In this document: positions 27,069 through 36,441 of the stretch, piece after piece
Layout: every line of letters begins with the position of its first letter
Numbering within the stretch: position 1 is the first letter of the stretch
Source of the DNA: Bradyrhizobium sp. LTSP885
GTDB taxonomy: Bacteria; Pseudomonadota; Alphaproteobacteria; Rhizobiales; Xanthobacteraceae
NCBI RefSeq assembly: GCF_000938305.1
Contig: NZ_JYMT01000002.1
Coordinates: 86,033 to 150,032 of the forward strand
DNA length: 64,000 nucleotides
Direction of reading: 5' to 3'
Made by a program: the position numbers and the translations under genes
Notes under the pieces: generated by a model
Told to the model about the DNA's origin: nothing
What the model saw: only the letters and a program-made list of their open reading frames with translations
Databases searched by the model: none

Positions 27069-28223
27069 ATGCTCGCCCGTGACCAACGCACCCCGTTCTC
27101 GGACTGGTGGTGGACCGTCGACAAGCTGTTGCTTGCCGCGATCGCCGCGTTGATGCTGGCCGGGGTGATCCTGTCGCTGGCGGCAAGCCCGCCGGTCGCA
27201 ACCCGCATCGGGCTCGATCCCTTCCATTTCTTCAACCGGCACGTCATGTTCCTGGTGCCGTCGCTGATCGTGCTGATCGGGGTGTCGTTCATGACGCCGC
27301 GGCAGATCCGACGCACCGCGGTGATCGTATTCGCGGTCTCGATCGCGCTGATCGTGGCGACGCTGCTGATCGGGCCCGAGGTCAAGGGCTCGCGGCGCTG
27401 GATCACGCTGATCGGGGTCAACATCCAGGCTTCCGAATCCGCCAAGCCGGCCTTCGTGATCCTCGCGGCGTGGCTGTTTGCGGAGTCGACGAAGCGGCCG
27501 GAGATGCCGGCGACCTCGATGGCGCTGGTGCTGCTGATGACGCTGGTTTCGCTCTTGGTGATGGAGCCTGACTTCGGCCAGACCATGCTGATCTCGATGG
27601 TGTGGGGCACGCTGTTCTTCATCGCGGGCATGCGCATGATCTGGGTGCTTGGGCTTGCCGGCGCGGCCAGCGCGGGGCTGTTCACCGCCTATCTGCTGGT
27701 GCCGCATGTCGCCGGCCGCATCAAACGCTTCATGAACCCGGCCTCCGGCGACACCTTCCAGGTCGACACCGCGATGGAGGCGTTCTGGAACGGCGGCTGG
27801 TTCGGGCTCGGTCCCGGCGAAGGCATTGCCAAACGCAGCCTGCCGGACAGCCATACCGACTTCGTGTTTGCGGTCGCCGCGGAGGAATTCGGCATCATCC
27901 TCTGCCTGATGCTGGTGGCGCTGTTCGCCTTCGTCGTGATCCGCACGCTGACGCGGGCCTATTCCACCGACGATATGTTCGCGCGCTTTGCCGCGTCGGG
28001 CCTTGCGATCCTGTTTGGCGTGCAGGCCGGCATCAACATGGCGGTCAATCTGCAGCTGATCCCGGCCAAGGGCATGACGCTGCCATTCATCTCCTATGGC
28101 GGCTCCTCGTTCGTGTCGCTGGCCTATGGCGTCGGCATGATGCTGGCGCTGACGCGGCAGCGTCCGCGTACCGAAATCGAATCGGCGGAAGGCGCCAGCA
28201 GCGCCTTGCGCGCCTACGCGTAG
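27069..28223 (+). CDS. ftsW: Septal peptidoglycan glycosyltransferase (SEDS)
   Basis: 384 residues with about ten membrane helices; GGGGA precedes the ATG. SEDS landmarks: KGSRRWITL, QASESAKPAFVI, MEPDFGQTMLI (catalytic-type Asp), SHTDFVFAVAAEEFG and LPFISYGGSSFVSLAYGVG (partly quoted). It polymerises glycan from lipid II with FtsI as transpeptidase partner. Its place between murD and murG identifies FtsW, not RodA. Confidence 0.96.
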   Translation: MLARDQRTPFSDWWWTVDKLLLAAIAALMLAGVILSLAASPPVATRIGLDPFHFFNRHVMFLVPSLIVLIGVSFMTPRQIRRTAVIVFAVSIALIVATLLIGPEVKGSRRWITLIGVNIQASESAKPAFVILAAWLFAESTKRPEMPATSMALVLLMTLVSLLVMEPDFGQTMLISMVWGTLFFIAGMRMIWVLGLAGAASAGLFTAYLLVPHVAGRIKRFMNPASGDTFQVDTAMEAFWNGGWFGLGPGEGIAKRSLPDSHTDFVFAVAAEEFGIILCLMLVALFAFVVIRTLTRAYSTDDMFARFAASGLAILFGVQAGINMAVNLQLIPAKGMTLPFISYGGSSFVSLAYGVGMMLALTRQRPRTEIESAEGASSALRAYA

Positions 28224-28258
28224 GTGACTGCAATGGTCGCGTCGGCTATCTGGACACC

Positions 28259-29389
28259 ATGGACAACGCGCCCCTGATTCTGCTGGCGGCCGGCGGCACC
28301 GGTGGCCATCTGTTCCCGGCCGAAGCGCTCGGCGTGGAATTGATCCGGCGTGGCCTGCGCGTGCGGCTTGCGACCGATGGCCGCGCGCTACGCTACAGCG
28401 GCCTGTTCCTCAAGGACAGCATCGACGTGGTGCCGAGCGCAACGGTGCGTGGCCGCAATCCGGTCTCGCTGGCGCGCACCGTGCTGATGCTTGGTTACGG
28501 CACCATGGTCGCCGCCAATGTGGTGCGGCGGCTGAAGCCATCAGCCGTCGTCGGCTTCGGCGGCTACCCGACCTTGCCGCCCCTGATCGCGGCGCGCCTG
28601 CTTGGCGTCCCCGGCATCATCCACGACGCCAATGCGGTGCTCGGCCGCGCCAACCGCTTCCTCTCCAGCCGGGTCGACGCGATCGCGACGTCGTTGCCCG
28701 GCGTGCTCGATCGCGATCCCGCGCTCGCGAGCAAGGCGACCACCGTCGGCACGCCGATGCGCCCGGCGATCCTGGCCGCCGCGGCGGTGAAATATGGGTC
28801 GCCCGAAATGGGCGGCTCGCTGCGCCTGCTCGTGGTTGGCGGCAGCCAGGGCGCGCGGGTGATGAGTGACATCGTGCCGCCGGCGATCGAGAAACTTGAT
28901 CCCGTATTGTGGGGCCGCCTGATCGTCACCCAGCAGGTGCGCGAAGAGGATATGGCGCGGGTGCGCGCCGTCTATGACCGGCTCAAGATCAATGCCGAGC
29001 TGGCGCCGTTCTTCCCTGACTTGCCGGCACGGCTGGCCTCGAGCCAATTGGTGATCTCGCGCTCCGGCGCCGGCACCGTCGCCGAACTCGGTGCGATCGG
29101 CCGGCCCTCGATCCTGGTGCCGTTGCCAGGGGCGATCGATCAGGACCAGTTCGCCAATGCCGGCGTGCTGTCGCAGGCCGGCGGCGCGATCCGCATCGCG
29201 CAGGGCGACTTCACGCCTGATCGCCTGGCGACCGAGATATCGGCCTTCGCCGCTGATCCTGCGAAGCTGACCGCGATGGCGCAAGCCGCGTGCGGCGTCG
29301 GCCGGCTCGATGCCGCCGAGCGGCTCGCCGATCTCGTCATGAAGGTCGCCGGGATCGCGGCGGCAGGCAGGGCGGAGTCTTCACCATGA
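28259..29389 (+). CDS. murG: Lipid II synthase (UDP-GlcNAc transferase)
   Basis: 376 residues from ATG 28259. Two Rossmann-like domains: LLAAGGTGGHLFPAEAL (GGTGGH acceptor-site loop), GFGGYPTLPPLIAA, HDANAVLGRANR, then LLVVGGSQGARVMSD, SRSGAGTVAELGAIGRPSIL and PGAIDQDQFANA for the donor site. Typical MurG has HEQN where this reads HDAN. It adds GlcNAc to lipid I at the membrane's inner face. Its TGA overlaps the ATG of the next gene. Confidence 0.96.
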   Translation: MDNAPLILLAAGGTGGHLFPAEALGVELIRRGLRVRLATDGRALRYSGLFLKDSIDVVPSATVRGRNPVSLARTVLMLGYGTMVAANVVRRLKPSAVVGFGGYPTLPPLIAARLLGVPGIIHDANAVLGRANRFLSSRVDAIATSLPGVLDRDPALASKATTVGTPMRPAILAAAAVKYGSPEMGGSLRLLVVGGSQGARVMSDIVPPAIEKLDPVLWGRLIVTQQVREEDMARVRAVYDRLKINAELAPFFPDLPARLASSQLVISRSGAGTVAELGAIGRPSILVPLPGAIDQDQFANAGVLSQAGGAIRIAQGDFTPDRLATEISAFAADPAKLTAMAQAACGVGRLDAAERLADLVMKVAGIAAAGRAESSP

Positions 29390-30213
29390 CGGGCCTGCTG
29401 ATTCATTCCGTTTCGGAATTCTCCGATCTGATCATGACGGCACTTCGCCTCGCGGAGGCGCGCGACATCGTCGAGATCGGTGCCGAGTATGGCGGCATGT
29501 CGGCGCTGCTTGCCGAGCACTGCCGTGTCAGCAACGGGCAACTCACCAGCATCGATCCCGCGCCGAAGCAGGAATTCCGCGATTGGCTGAGCACCAATCT
29601 GCATGTCCGCCATCTCGCCAAGACCAGCCTCGAGGCGTTCGGCGAACTGGAGGCGGCCGACGCCTGGATCGTCGACGGCGACCACAATTGGTACACCGTC
29701 TATCACGAGCTGAAGCAGATCGCGGCGATCAGCCGCCGCGCCGGAAAGCCCGTGCTGGCCTTCCTGCACGATATCGGCTGGCCCTGCGGGCGGCGCGACA
29801 TGTACTACGCGCCCGAGCAGATTCCTTTGGAGTACCGCCAGCCGCATCGCTATGACGCGGGCGCCATCCTGGATCAGCCGTCGCTGGTTCCGGGGCGCGG
29901 CTTTCGCGGCATGGGTCAGTCGGCGTTCGCAACGCTTGCCGGCGGCCCGCGCAACGGGGTGATGACCGCGATCGATGATTTCCTCGCGGACGCGCTCCGC
30001 GAGGGGACCGAATATGGCTTTGCCGAAATCCCCGCGGTGTTCGGCCTCGGTGTGCTGTTCGACATGAACGCTGTTTGGAGCGAGAGGCTTGCCGAGCTGG
30101 TGCTGCCCTTTCACCAGAACAAGCTGCTGCGCGCGCTCGAGACCAACCGGCTGCGCAACTATCTCCGGGTCATCGAGATGCAGGATGAGGCCGCAGCGCG
30201 CGGAACGGGGTAG
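29386..30213 (+). CDS. Methyltransferase-like protein (Methyltransf_24 type) inside the dcw cluster
   Basis: 275 residues. ATG 29386 overlaps the murG stop (ATGA), so translation is probably coupled. A class I SAM-binding fold is suggested by ARDIVEIGAEYGGMSALLAEH (motif I region, quoted in part: IVEIGAEYGGMSAL), QLTSIDPAPKQEF (acidic end of strand 2) and DAWIVDGDHNWYTVYHEL, the VDGDH pattern of the Methyltransf_24 group often linked to glycan modification. Then LAFLHDIGWPCGRRDMYY. There is no signal peptide or membrane helix. It is not a standard dcw gene. It may modify a cell-envelope glycan or its precursor; substrate and even catalysis are unproven. Confidence 0.75.
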   Translation: MTGLLIHSVSEFSDLIMTALRLAEARDIVEIGAEYGGMSALLAEHCRVSNGQLTSIDPAPKQEFRDWLSTNLHVRHLAKTSLEAFGELEAADAWIVDGDHNWYTVYHELKQIAAISRRAGKPVLAFLHDIGWPCGRRDMYYAPEQIPLEYRQPHRYDAGAILDQPSLVPGRGFRGMGQSAFATLAGGPRNGVMTAIDDFLADALREGTEYGFAEIPAVFGLGVLFDMNAVWSERLAELVLPFHQNKLLRALETNRLRNYLRVIEMQDEAAARGTG

Positions 30214-30260
30214 GGCCATGATACGGGCATTTCTGCGTCCCGAAGCTCGGAAAAAGCGCT

Positions 30261-30291
30261 TGTCATGCCCGGCAAAAGCGGGGCATCCAGT
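30261..30291. repeat. Short palindrome between the methyltransferase gene and murC
   Basis: ATGCCC and GGGCAT flank GGCAAAAGCG, followed by CCAGT. This looks like part of a further dispersed repeat family. It lies in the 179-bp gap before murC. Confidence 0.6.
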
Positions 30292-30392
30292 GTCGTGCGG
30301 AGCTGATTTTGATGTCGCGCTGCGCACACGAGGAGATCATCCGCCAGGCGCGCAAGCGCGCGCAAGGGGTCGATGACGTCAGGAACCGGATC

Positions 30393-31796
30393 ATGAGACT
30401 GCCGCGCGAGATCGGACCTATTCATTTCGTCGGGATCGGCGGCATCGGCATGAGCGGCATCGCCGAGGTGCTGGTCAATCTCGGCTATACCGTGCAGGGC
30501 TCGGACGCTTCTGACAATTATAACGTCGAACGGCTGCGCCAGAAGGGCGCGAAGGTGTCGGTCGGCCACAAGGCCGAGAATGTCGACGGCGCCGACGTCG
30601 TGGTCGTCTCGACCGCGATCAAGCGCGACAATCCGGAGCTGATGGCGGCGCGCGCGCAGCGCATCCCGGTGGTGCGGCGCGCCGAGATGCTGGCGGAATT
30701 GATGCGGCTGAAGAGCTGCGTCGCGATCGCCGGCACCCATGGCAAGACCACGACGACCACGATGGTGGCGACACTGCTCGATGCCGGCGGGCTCGATCCG
30801 ACCGTGATCAATGGCGGCATCATCAATGCCTATGGCTCCAATGCGCGTCTCGGTGGCGGCGACTGGATGGTGGTCGAGGCTGACGAGAGCGACGGCACCT
30901 TCCTGAAGCTGCCGTCCGACGTCGTCATCGTCACCAATATCGACCCCGAGCATCTCGATCACTTCAAGACCTTCGAGGCGATCCAGGACGCATTCCGCGA
31001 CTTTGTCGAGAACGTGCCGTTCTACGGTTTCGCCGTGATGTGCACCGATCATCCCGTGGTGCAAACCCTGGTCGGCAAGATCGAGGATCGCCGCATCATC
31101 ACCTATGGCCAGAACCCAGAGGCCGATGCGCGGCTGATGGATCTGACGCCGATGGGCGGCGGCTCGAAGTTCAAGGTCGCGATCCGCAACCGCGCGACCG
31201 GCGCCATCCACGAGATCGCTGATATCACGCTGCCGATGCCGGGCCGCCACAACGCATCGAACGCGACGGCGGCGATTGCGGTCGCGCATGAACTCGGCGT
31301 TTCCGATGAAATCATCCGCGAGGCGATGGCCAGCTTCGGCGGCGTCAAGCGGCGCTTCACCAAGACCGGCGAGTGGAACGGCGTCGCCGTGATCGACGAT
31401 TACGGCCATCACCCGGTCGAGATCGCGGCGGTGCTGAAGGCGGCACGGGAATCCACCAACGGCAAGATCATCGCGGTGGTGCAACCGCATCGCTTCACCC
31501 GCCTGCAATCGCTGTTCGAGGATTTCTGCACCTGCTTCAACGACGCCGATGCGGTTGTGGTCGCCGAGGTCTATGCGGCCGGCGAGGCGCCGATCCCGGG
31601 CATCGACCGCGATCATTTCGTCACCGGCTTGCGCGCCCATGGTCACCGCGAGGTGATGCCGCTGCCGAACGCCGGCGAACTCGCGAAGATCGTCCACGGT
31701 CTTGCGAAGTCCGGCGACCTCGTCGTCTGTCTCGGCGCCGGCAACATCACGCAATGGGCCTACGCGCTGCCGGACGAATTGAAGGCGCTGGGGTGA
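30393..31796 (+). CDS. murC: UDP-MurNAc:L-alanine ligase
   Basis: 467 residues from ATG 30393, preceded by AGGA at eight bases; the open frame upstream is not used. [17 protein letters not shown] (UDP-binding loop), ATP site [36 protein letters not shown] and [11 protein letters not shown] are all standard. It adds the first stem-peptide residue. The stop overlaps murB by one base (TGATG). Confidence 0.97.
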   Translation: MRLPREIGPIHFVGIGGIGMSGIAEVLVNLGYTVQGSDASDNYNVERLRQKGAKVSVGHKAENVDGADVVVVSTAIKRDNPELMAARAQRIPVVRRAEMLAELMRLKSCVAIAGTHGKTTTTTMVATLLDAGGLDPTVINGGIINAYGSNARLGGGDWMVVEADESDGTFLKLPSDVVIVTNIDPEHLDHFKTFEAIQDAFRDFVENVPFYGFAVMCTDHPVVQTLVGKIEDRRIITYGQNPEADARLMDLTPMGGGSKFKVAIRNRATGAIHEIADITLPMPGRHNASNATAAIAVAHELGVSDEIIREAMASFGGVKRRFTKTGEWNGVAVIDDYGHHPVEIAAVLKAARESTNGKIIAVVQPHRFTRLQSLFEDFCTCFNDADAVVVAEVYAAGEAPIPGIDRDHFVTGLRAHGHREVMPLPNAGELAKIVHGLAKSGDLVVCLGAGNITQWAYALPDELKALG

Positions 31797-32722
31797 TGGT
31801 GGCGTTCCCCGACATCACGCCCGATCTAAAAGCCGCGATGCCGGAGTTGCGCGGGCGGTTGCTTGCCAATCAGTCGCTGGCGGAGCTGACCTGGTTTCGC
31901 GTCGGCGGTCCGGCGCAGGTGCTGTTCACGCCGGCGGATGAGGACGATCTCGCGTACTTCCTGACAAACCTGCCGAACGAGCTTCCGGTCTATGTCGTCG
32001 GCGTCGGCTCCAATCTGATCGTGCGCGACGGCGGCATGCCGGGCGTGGTGATCCGGCTCGCGCCGCGCGCCTTCGGTGAGACGAGTGCGGCCGGCGATAT
32101 CGTCACCGCAGGGGCCGCTGCGCTCGACAAGCGGGTGGCGGAAACCGCGGCGAGCGCCAATATCGGCGGCATGGAATTCTTCTTCGGCATTCCCGGCACC
32201 GTCGGCGGTGCGCTGCGCATGAATGCCGGCGCCAACGGCGGCGAGACCAAGGACGTGCTCGTGGCTGCCACCGGCATCGGTCGCGACGGTGCCAAACATA
32301 CATTCAGCAATGCCGACATGAAGTTCGTCTATCGCAACAGCGGCGTCGATCCGTCGGTGATCTTCACCTCCGCGCGGTTTCGCGGGACGATCACGGATGC
32401 CGATGCGATCCGCGCCCGCATGACCGAGGTGCAGACCCATCGCGAGACCGCGCAGCCGATCCGCGAAAAGACCGGCGGCTCGACCTTCAAGAATCCGCCT
32501 GATAACAGCGCCTGGAAGCTGATCGATGCCGCCGGCTGCCGCGGCCTCAAGATCGGCGGCGCGCAGGTCTCGGAGATGCACTGCAATTTCCTGATCAACA
32601 CCGGCAACGCCACCGGGCACGACATCGAAACCCTCGGCGAAACGGTGCGTGAACGGGTCAAGCAAAGCAGCGGAATCGAGCTACACTGGGAAATCAAGCG
32701 GATCGGAATGGAGCAGACCTGA
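31796..32722 (+). CDS. murB: UDP-N-acetylenolpyruvoylglucosamine reductase
   Basis: 308 residues. FAD-binding region [40 protein letters not shown] (partly quoted), YRNSG, and the C-terminal catalytic segment [13 protein letters not shown] with the Ser of GGSTFKNP that protonates the enolpyruvyl intermediate. The length and lack of a long extra loop fit the type II (Y-loop-less) MurB group. It makes UDP-MurNAc with NADPH. Start ATG overlaps the murC stop, and its stop overlaps ddl in the same TGATG manner. Confidence 0.96.
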   Translation: MVAFPDITPDLKAAMPELRGRLLANQSLAELTWFRVGGPAQVLFTPADEDDLAYFLTNLPNELPVYVVGVGSNLIVRDGGMPGVVIRLAPRAFGETSAAGDIVTAGAAALDKRVAETAASANIGGMEFFFGIPGTVGGALRMNAGANGGETKDVLVAATGIGRDGAKHTFSNADMKFVYRNSGVDPSVIFTSARFRGTITDADAIRARMTEVQTHRETAQPIREKTGGSTFKNPPDNSAWKLIDAAGCRGLKIGGAQVSEMHCNFLINTGNATGHDIETLGETVRERVKQSSGIELHWEIKRIGMEQT

Positions 32723-33708
32723 TGCGGGCAACCATTCTCTTCGGCGGCACCAATAAGGAACGCCTGGTCTCGGTGGCGAGTGCGCAGGCGCTGCACCGCG
32801 CGCTGCCGGATGCGGATCTGTGGTTCTGGAACGTCGACGACACCGTGCATGCGGTGACGTCGGAAAAGCTGCTCAATCACGCGCGGCCGTTCGAGGTCGA
32901 CTTCAAGCCCGACGATCGCGGCATTGGTCTCGCGGCGGCGCTCGACGACGCGAAGATCGAGGAGCGCGTGCTGGTGCTCGGCCTGCATGGCGGCCGCGCC
33001 GAGAATGGCGAGTTGCAGGCGATGTGCGAGATGCGCGGCATCGCCTTTACCGGCTCCGGTTCGGCGTCGTCGAATCTTGCCTTCGACAAGGTCGCGGCCA
33101 AGCGGTTTGCTGCGATCGCAGGGCTGAATGCGCCGCAGGGCGTGGCGCTCGAACAGATCGATCAGGCCTTCGCCGCGCACGGCAGGCTGATTGCGAAACC
33201 GGCGAAGGATGGATCGAGCTACGGGCTGATCTTCGTCAACGCGAAGCAGGACCTTGTCGCTGTCCGCAATGCCGCCAAAGCCGAGGACTATCTGATCGAG
33301 CCGTTTGTATCGGGCGTGGAGGCGACCTGCGGCGTACTCGAGCAGTCCGATGGCACGATGTTCGCGCTGCCGCCGATCGAGATCGTGCCGGCGGAGGGCG
33401 CCTTCGACTACACAGCCAAATACCTCCTGAAGTCGACGCAAGAAATCTGCCCCGGCCGCTTCGCGCCTGATATCAGCGCCGCGATCATGGACCACGCATT
33501 GCGGGCGCACCGTGCGCTGTCCTGCTCCGGCTACTCACGCAGCGACTTCATCGTGTCGACGACAGGACCGGTCTATCTCGAGACCAACACGCTGCCCGGG
33601 CTCACCGCGGCGTCGCTGTATCCGAAGGCGCTGAAGGCGCAGGGCATCGCGTTTGCCGATTTCCTGCACGACCAGGTCGAACTCGCCCGGCGCCGCACGC
33701 AGAGATAG
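32722..33708 (+). CDS. ddl: D-alanine:D-alanine ligase
   Basis: 328 residues, ATP-grasp fold. ILFGGTNKERLVSVASAQ holds the catalytic Glu; LHGGRAENGELQ, FTGSGSASSNLAFDK, KPAKDGSSYGL (ATP loop, usually EGSSVG), LPPIEIVPAEGAFDY, SGYSRSDFI and LETNTLPGLTAASLYPKAL (Mg-binding E-x-N) follow. It makes the dipeptide used by MurF. Several loop residues differ from E. coli DdlB, but catalytic residues look intact. A 329-bp gap separates it from ftsQ. Confidence 0.9.
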   Translation: MRATILFGGTNKERLVSVASAQALHRALPDADLWFWNVDDTVHAVTSEKLLNHARPFEVDFKPDDRGIGLAAALDDAKIEERVLVLGLHGGRAENGELQAMCEMRGIAFTGSGSASSNLAFDKVAAKRFAAIAGLNAPQGVALEQIDQAFAAHGRLIAKPAKDGSSYGLIFVNAKQDLVAVRNAAKAEDYLIEPFVSGVEATCGVLEQSDGTMFALPPIEIVPAEGAFDYTAKYLLKSTQEICPGRFAPDISAAIMDHALRAHRALSCSGYSRSDFIVSTTGPVYLETNTLPGLTAASLYPKALKAQGIAFADFLHDQVELARRRTQR

Positions 33709-33830
33709 GGCTGGGGAGGGAGCCCAGGAGCCGCAGTGCCCTGAGGGAACCCGCACTGTTGCTAAAATGCAAACGAGTTCGCGGCAAAGTACTCTCAACG
33801 TTGATCAAAACACGCCATGGGCGGGCCCCG

Positions 33831-33847
33831 TTTACCGTTTGTTTACC
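33831..33847 (+). promoter_or_regulatory. Candidate CtrA site before ftsQ
   Basis: TTTACC, five bases, TTTACC: two direct repeats one helical turn apart, equivalent to TTTA-N7-TTTACC, one mismatch per half from the CtrA consensus TTAA-N7-TTAAC. A GTTAAC follows at 33861-33866. The 33709-34037 gap holds no credible gene, so a separate ftsQA(Z) promoter is plausible; CtrA activates ftsQA in Caulobacter. Confidence 0.45.
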
Positions 33848-34037
33848 AGCAGGCCCGAAGGTTAACGCTGGCGGCGCATGTAGCGCTTGGCTGCCGGGGC
33901 GTGAGCGTTGCGGAATACCGCTTCGAGGAACGCAACCAGGGAACAGGGGGTCACTCTATCCCACCGGTATCGTCGAGACGTCACCTGCGCCGGGACCCGC
34001 GATGTGCTGCGGGCACAACGTATGACGAGCTCGTGCA

Positions 34038-35039
34038 ATGGATGGAGCAGGACGCCTCACTCGATCGCTGCGATCGCAGGGGCCTCAAGCTGACCTGAAA
34101 GCAGCCGCTATTGGAGCGGCGGTGCTGCTGCGCGAGTATATCGGCGTGCATCTCGCCCGCCGCCGGCGTCCTGCCAGGCAGAACGTCATCGATCGCGAGC
34201 CGCCCAACCGTTTCATCCAGCTGGTCGAGCGCTATCTGCCACGCCGTGTCGGCCTCGCCGCGACGCTTGCGATCCTGTTCGGCAGTGCCGGCTTCGGCAT
34301 CGTCAAAGGCGGCCATGTCGACGAGTTCGTCGCCACGCTGAGCGATACCCGCAACGCGCTGGCCAATACCGCGGGCTTCCGTATCACCACCGTCGGCATT
34401 AACGGCCGCAAGCAGCTGAGCCAGGACGAGGTCCTCGCGATCGGCGGCGTCAACGGCCGCTCCTCGCTGTTGTTCCTCGACGCCGAGACCGTGCGCGACC
34501 GGCTGAAGGCCAATCCCTGGATCGCCGATGCGACGATCCTGAAGCTCTATCCGGGCCGGCTGCAGATCGACATCGTCGAGCGCACCGCGTTCGCCCTGTG
34601 GCAGCAGGACGGCCGGCTCTCGGTCATCGCCGCCGACGGCGCCGTGCTCGAGCCTTACGTGTCACGACGATTCCTCAATTTGCCGCTGGTGGTGGGCAAG
34701 GGCGCCGACAGCCGGGCAAAGGATTTCCTGGCCCTGCTCGACCGCTATCCGCAGGTCCGCTCGGTGACCAAGGTTGCGATCTTCGTCGGCGAACGGCGCT
34801 GGAACCTGCGCCTGAAGGACGGCCTCGACATCCGCCTGCCGGAAAACGACGTCGGCAACGCACTCGCTGCGCTCTCCAAGCTCGACAAGGACGACAGGCT
34901 GTTCTCGCGCGACATCGTCGCCGTCGACATGCGCCTGCCCGACCGTCTGGTCGTGCAATTGTCCGAGGACGCCGGCAAGGCGCGCGACGATCTGTTCAAG
35001 GACAAGAAGCCCAAGAAGAAGCCGGGTGATTCCGCATGA
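34038..35039 (+). CDS. ftsQ: Cell division protein FtsQ
   Basis: 333 residues. A cytoplasmic Arg-rich tail precedes one membrane helix (about 72-90, VGLAATLAILFGSAGFGIV). The POTRA domain starts at FRITTVGINGRKQLSQDEVL and runs through LKANPWIADATILKLYPGRLQIDIVER (quoted in part). The FtsQ domain follows, ending in a Lys-rich tail. FtsQ links the early Z-ring and late septal synthesis proteins through FtsB-FtsL. The stop overlaps ftsA by four bases. Confidence 0.93.
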   Translation: MDGAGRLTRSLRSQGPQADLKAAAIGAAVLLREYIGVHLARRRRPARQNVIDREPPNRFIQLVERYLPRRVGLAATLAILFGSAGFGIVKGGHVDEFVATLSDTRNALANTAGFRITTVGINGRKQLSQDEVLAIGGVNGRSSLLFLDAETVRDRLKANPWIADATILKLYPGRLQIDIVERTAFALWQQDGRLSVIAADGAVLEPYVSRRFLNLPLVVGKGADSRAKDFLALLDRYPQVRSVTKVAIFVGERRWNLRLKDGLDIRLPENDVGNALAALSKLDKDDRLFSRDIVAVDMRLPDRLVVQLSEDAGKARDDLFKDKKPKKKPGDSA

Positions 35040-36352
35040 CCGGCCTCGACCGCAATCTGACCCCGAAGACGCGCCCGATGCAGAAACGCACCGCGCTGGT
35101 GGCCTCGCTTGACGTCGGCTCCAGCAAGATCGCCTGCATGATCGCGCGGCTGAGGCCGTCGCCGCCGAACGAGGCGCTGCGCGGCCGCACTCACGCGGTC
35201 GAGCTGATTGGCTACAGTCAGATCCAGTCGCGCGGCGTCAAGGCCGGCGCCGTTGTCGATTTGGCCGAATGCGAAAAGGCGGTGCGCCATGCCGTGGCGC
35301 TGGCCGAGCGCATGGCCAAGGTCCGCGTCGAGTCCGTCCTGCTGTCGGTGTCCGGCGGCCGGCTGCACGGCCAACTGGTTGAAGCCGCTGCCGATATCCG
35401 CGGCGGCTCGGTGACCTCGGATGATATCAGCCGCGTCACGTCGGCCGGCATGCGCCATGCCACTGGCGAGGGCCGCACGGTTCTGCATGCGCTGCCGGTC
35501 GGTTACGCGCTCGACGGCGTCAAGGGCATCCGCGACCCCAGAGGCATGGTGGCGCGGCAGTTCGGCGTCGACATGAACGTGGTCACATCGGATGCGACGG
35601 TCGCCAAGAACCTGATGCTGGTGGTCGAGCGCTGCCATCTCAACGTCGAAGCCATGGCGGCGAGCCCCTACGTCGCCGGTCTGTCGATCCTGACCGATGA
35701 CGAGGCCGACCTCGGCGCCGCCGTGGTCGAGATGGGCGCAGGCACGACGACGATCGCGACCTATTCCGGCGGCCGCTTCGTGCATGCATCCGGATTTGCG
35801 CTCGGCGGGCAACACATCACGATGGATCTTGCACGCGGCATCGGGGCGTGCATTGCGGATGCCGAGCGAATCAAGACTTTATACGGCACGGTGCTGACCG
35901 GCGGCTCGGACTCGCGCGAGCTGATGTCCGTTCCGACCGCAGGCGATGATCGGGAGACTCCGCAGATCGTGTCCCGCGCCACGATCGCGAATATCGTCCG
36001 GCATCGCGCCGAGGAGATTTTTGAAATGGTCCGGGACCGGCTCGCGGATTCCCCCTTTGCGGCTGAGCCGAGGGCGCGAGTGGTGTTGAGCGGCGGCGCC
36101 TCGCAGCTCGCCGGCACCGTCGAGCTCGCCACCCGCATCCTGAACCGCCCGGTCCGCATCGGCCGCCCGCTCGGCTTCGGCCGGCTGCCCAACGAGGCGA
36201 AGGGCGCCTCGTTCGCGGTGCCCGCGGGCCTGCTGGTCTATCCGCAATACGCTCATCTTGAACATGTCGAACCGCGGCGTACGCGGCAGCTCAGGACAGG
36301 GACTGACGGTTACTTCGGAAAGGTCGGACGATGGCTTCGCGAGGGCTTCTGA
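35036..36352 (+). CDS. ftsA: Cell division protein FtsA
   Basis: 438 residues, actin-like ATPase. Phosphate loop ASLDVGSSKIACMIA, SHS2-like 1C domain around residues 90-170 (VLLSVSGGRLHGQ), DLGAAVVEMGAGTTTIATY (phosphate 2) and VVLSGGASQLAGTVELA (adenosine loop). The end, YFGKVGRWLREGF, is the amphipathic membrane-targeting helix. It tethers FtsZ to the membrane and recruits divisome proteins. 89 bp separate it from ftsZ. Confidence 0.96.
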   Translation: MTGLDRNLTPKTRPMQKRTALVASLDVGSSKIACMIARLRPSPPNEALRGRTHAVELIGYSQIQSRGVKAGAVVDLAECEKAVRHAVALAERMAKVRVESVLLSVSGGRLHGQLVEAAADIRGGSVTSDDISRVTSAGMRHATGEGRTVLHALPVGYALDGVKGIRDPRGMVARQFGVDMNVVTSDATVAKNLMLVVERCHLNVEAMAASPYVAGLSILTDDEADLGAAVVEMGAGTTTIATYSGGRFVHASGFALGGQHITMDLARGIGACIADAERIKTLYGTVLTGGSDSRELMSVPTAGDDRETPQIVSRATIANIVRHRAEEIFEMVRDRLADSPFAAEPRARVVLSGGASQLAGTVELATRILNRPVRIGRPLGFGRLPNEAKGASFAVPAGLLVYPQYAHLEHVEPRRTRQLRTGTDGYFGKVGRWLREGF

Positions 36353-36441
36353 TGACCGCATCCCGGCTCACACGATTTTCACCAACTCCCGCGGCCGCCG
36401 GCCGGGGCGAACCAACGCGCGCGTAATCCAGAGAGGCAACC

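Noticed and set aside
33817..34098. Small ORFs in the ddl-ftsQ gap
   Set aside because: Several overlapping frames are open by high GC; none has a good ribosome site or a recognisable sequence.
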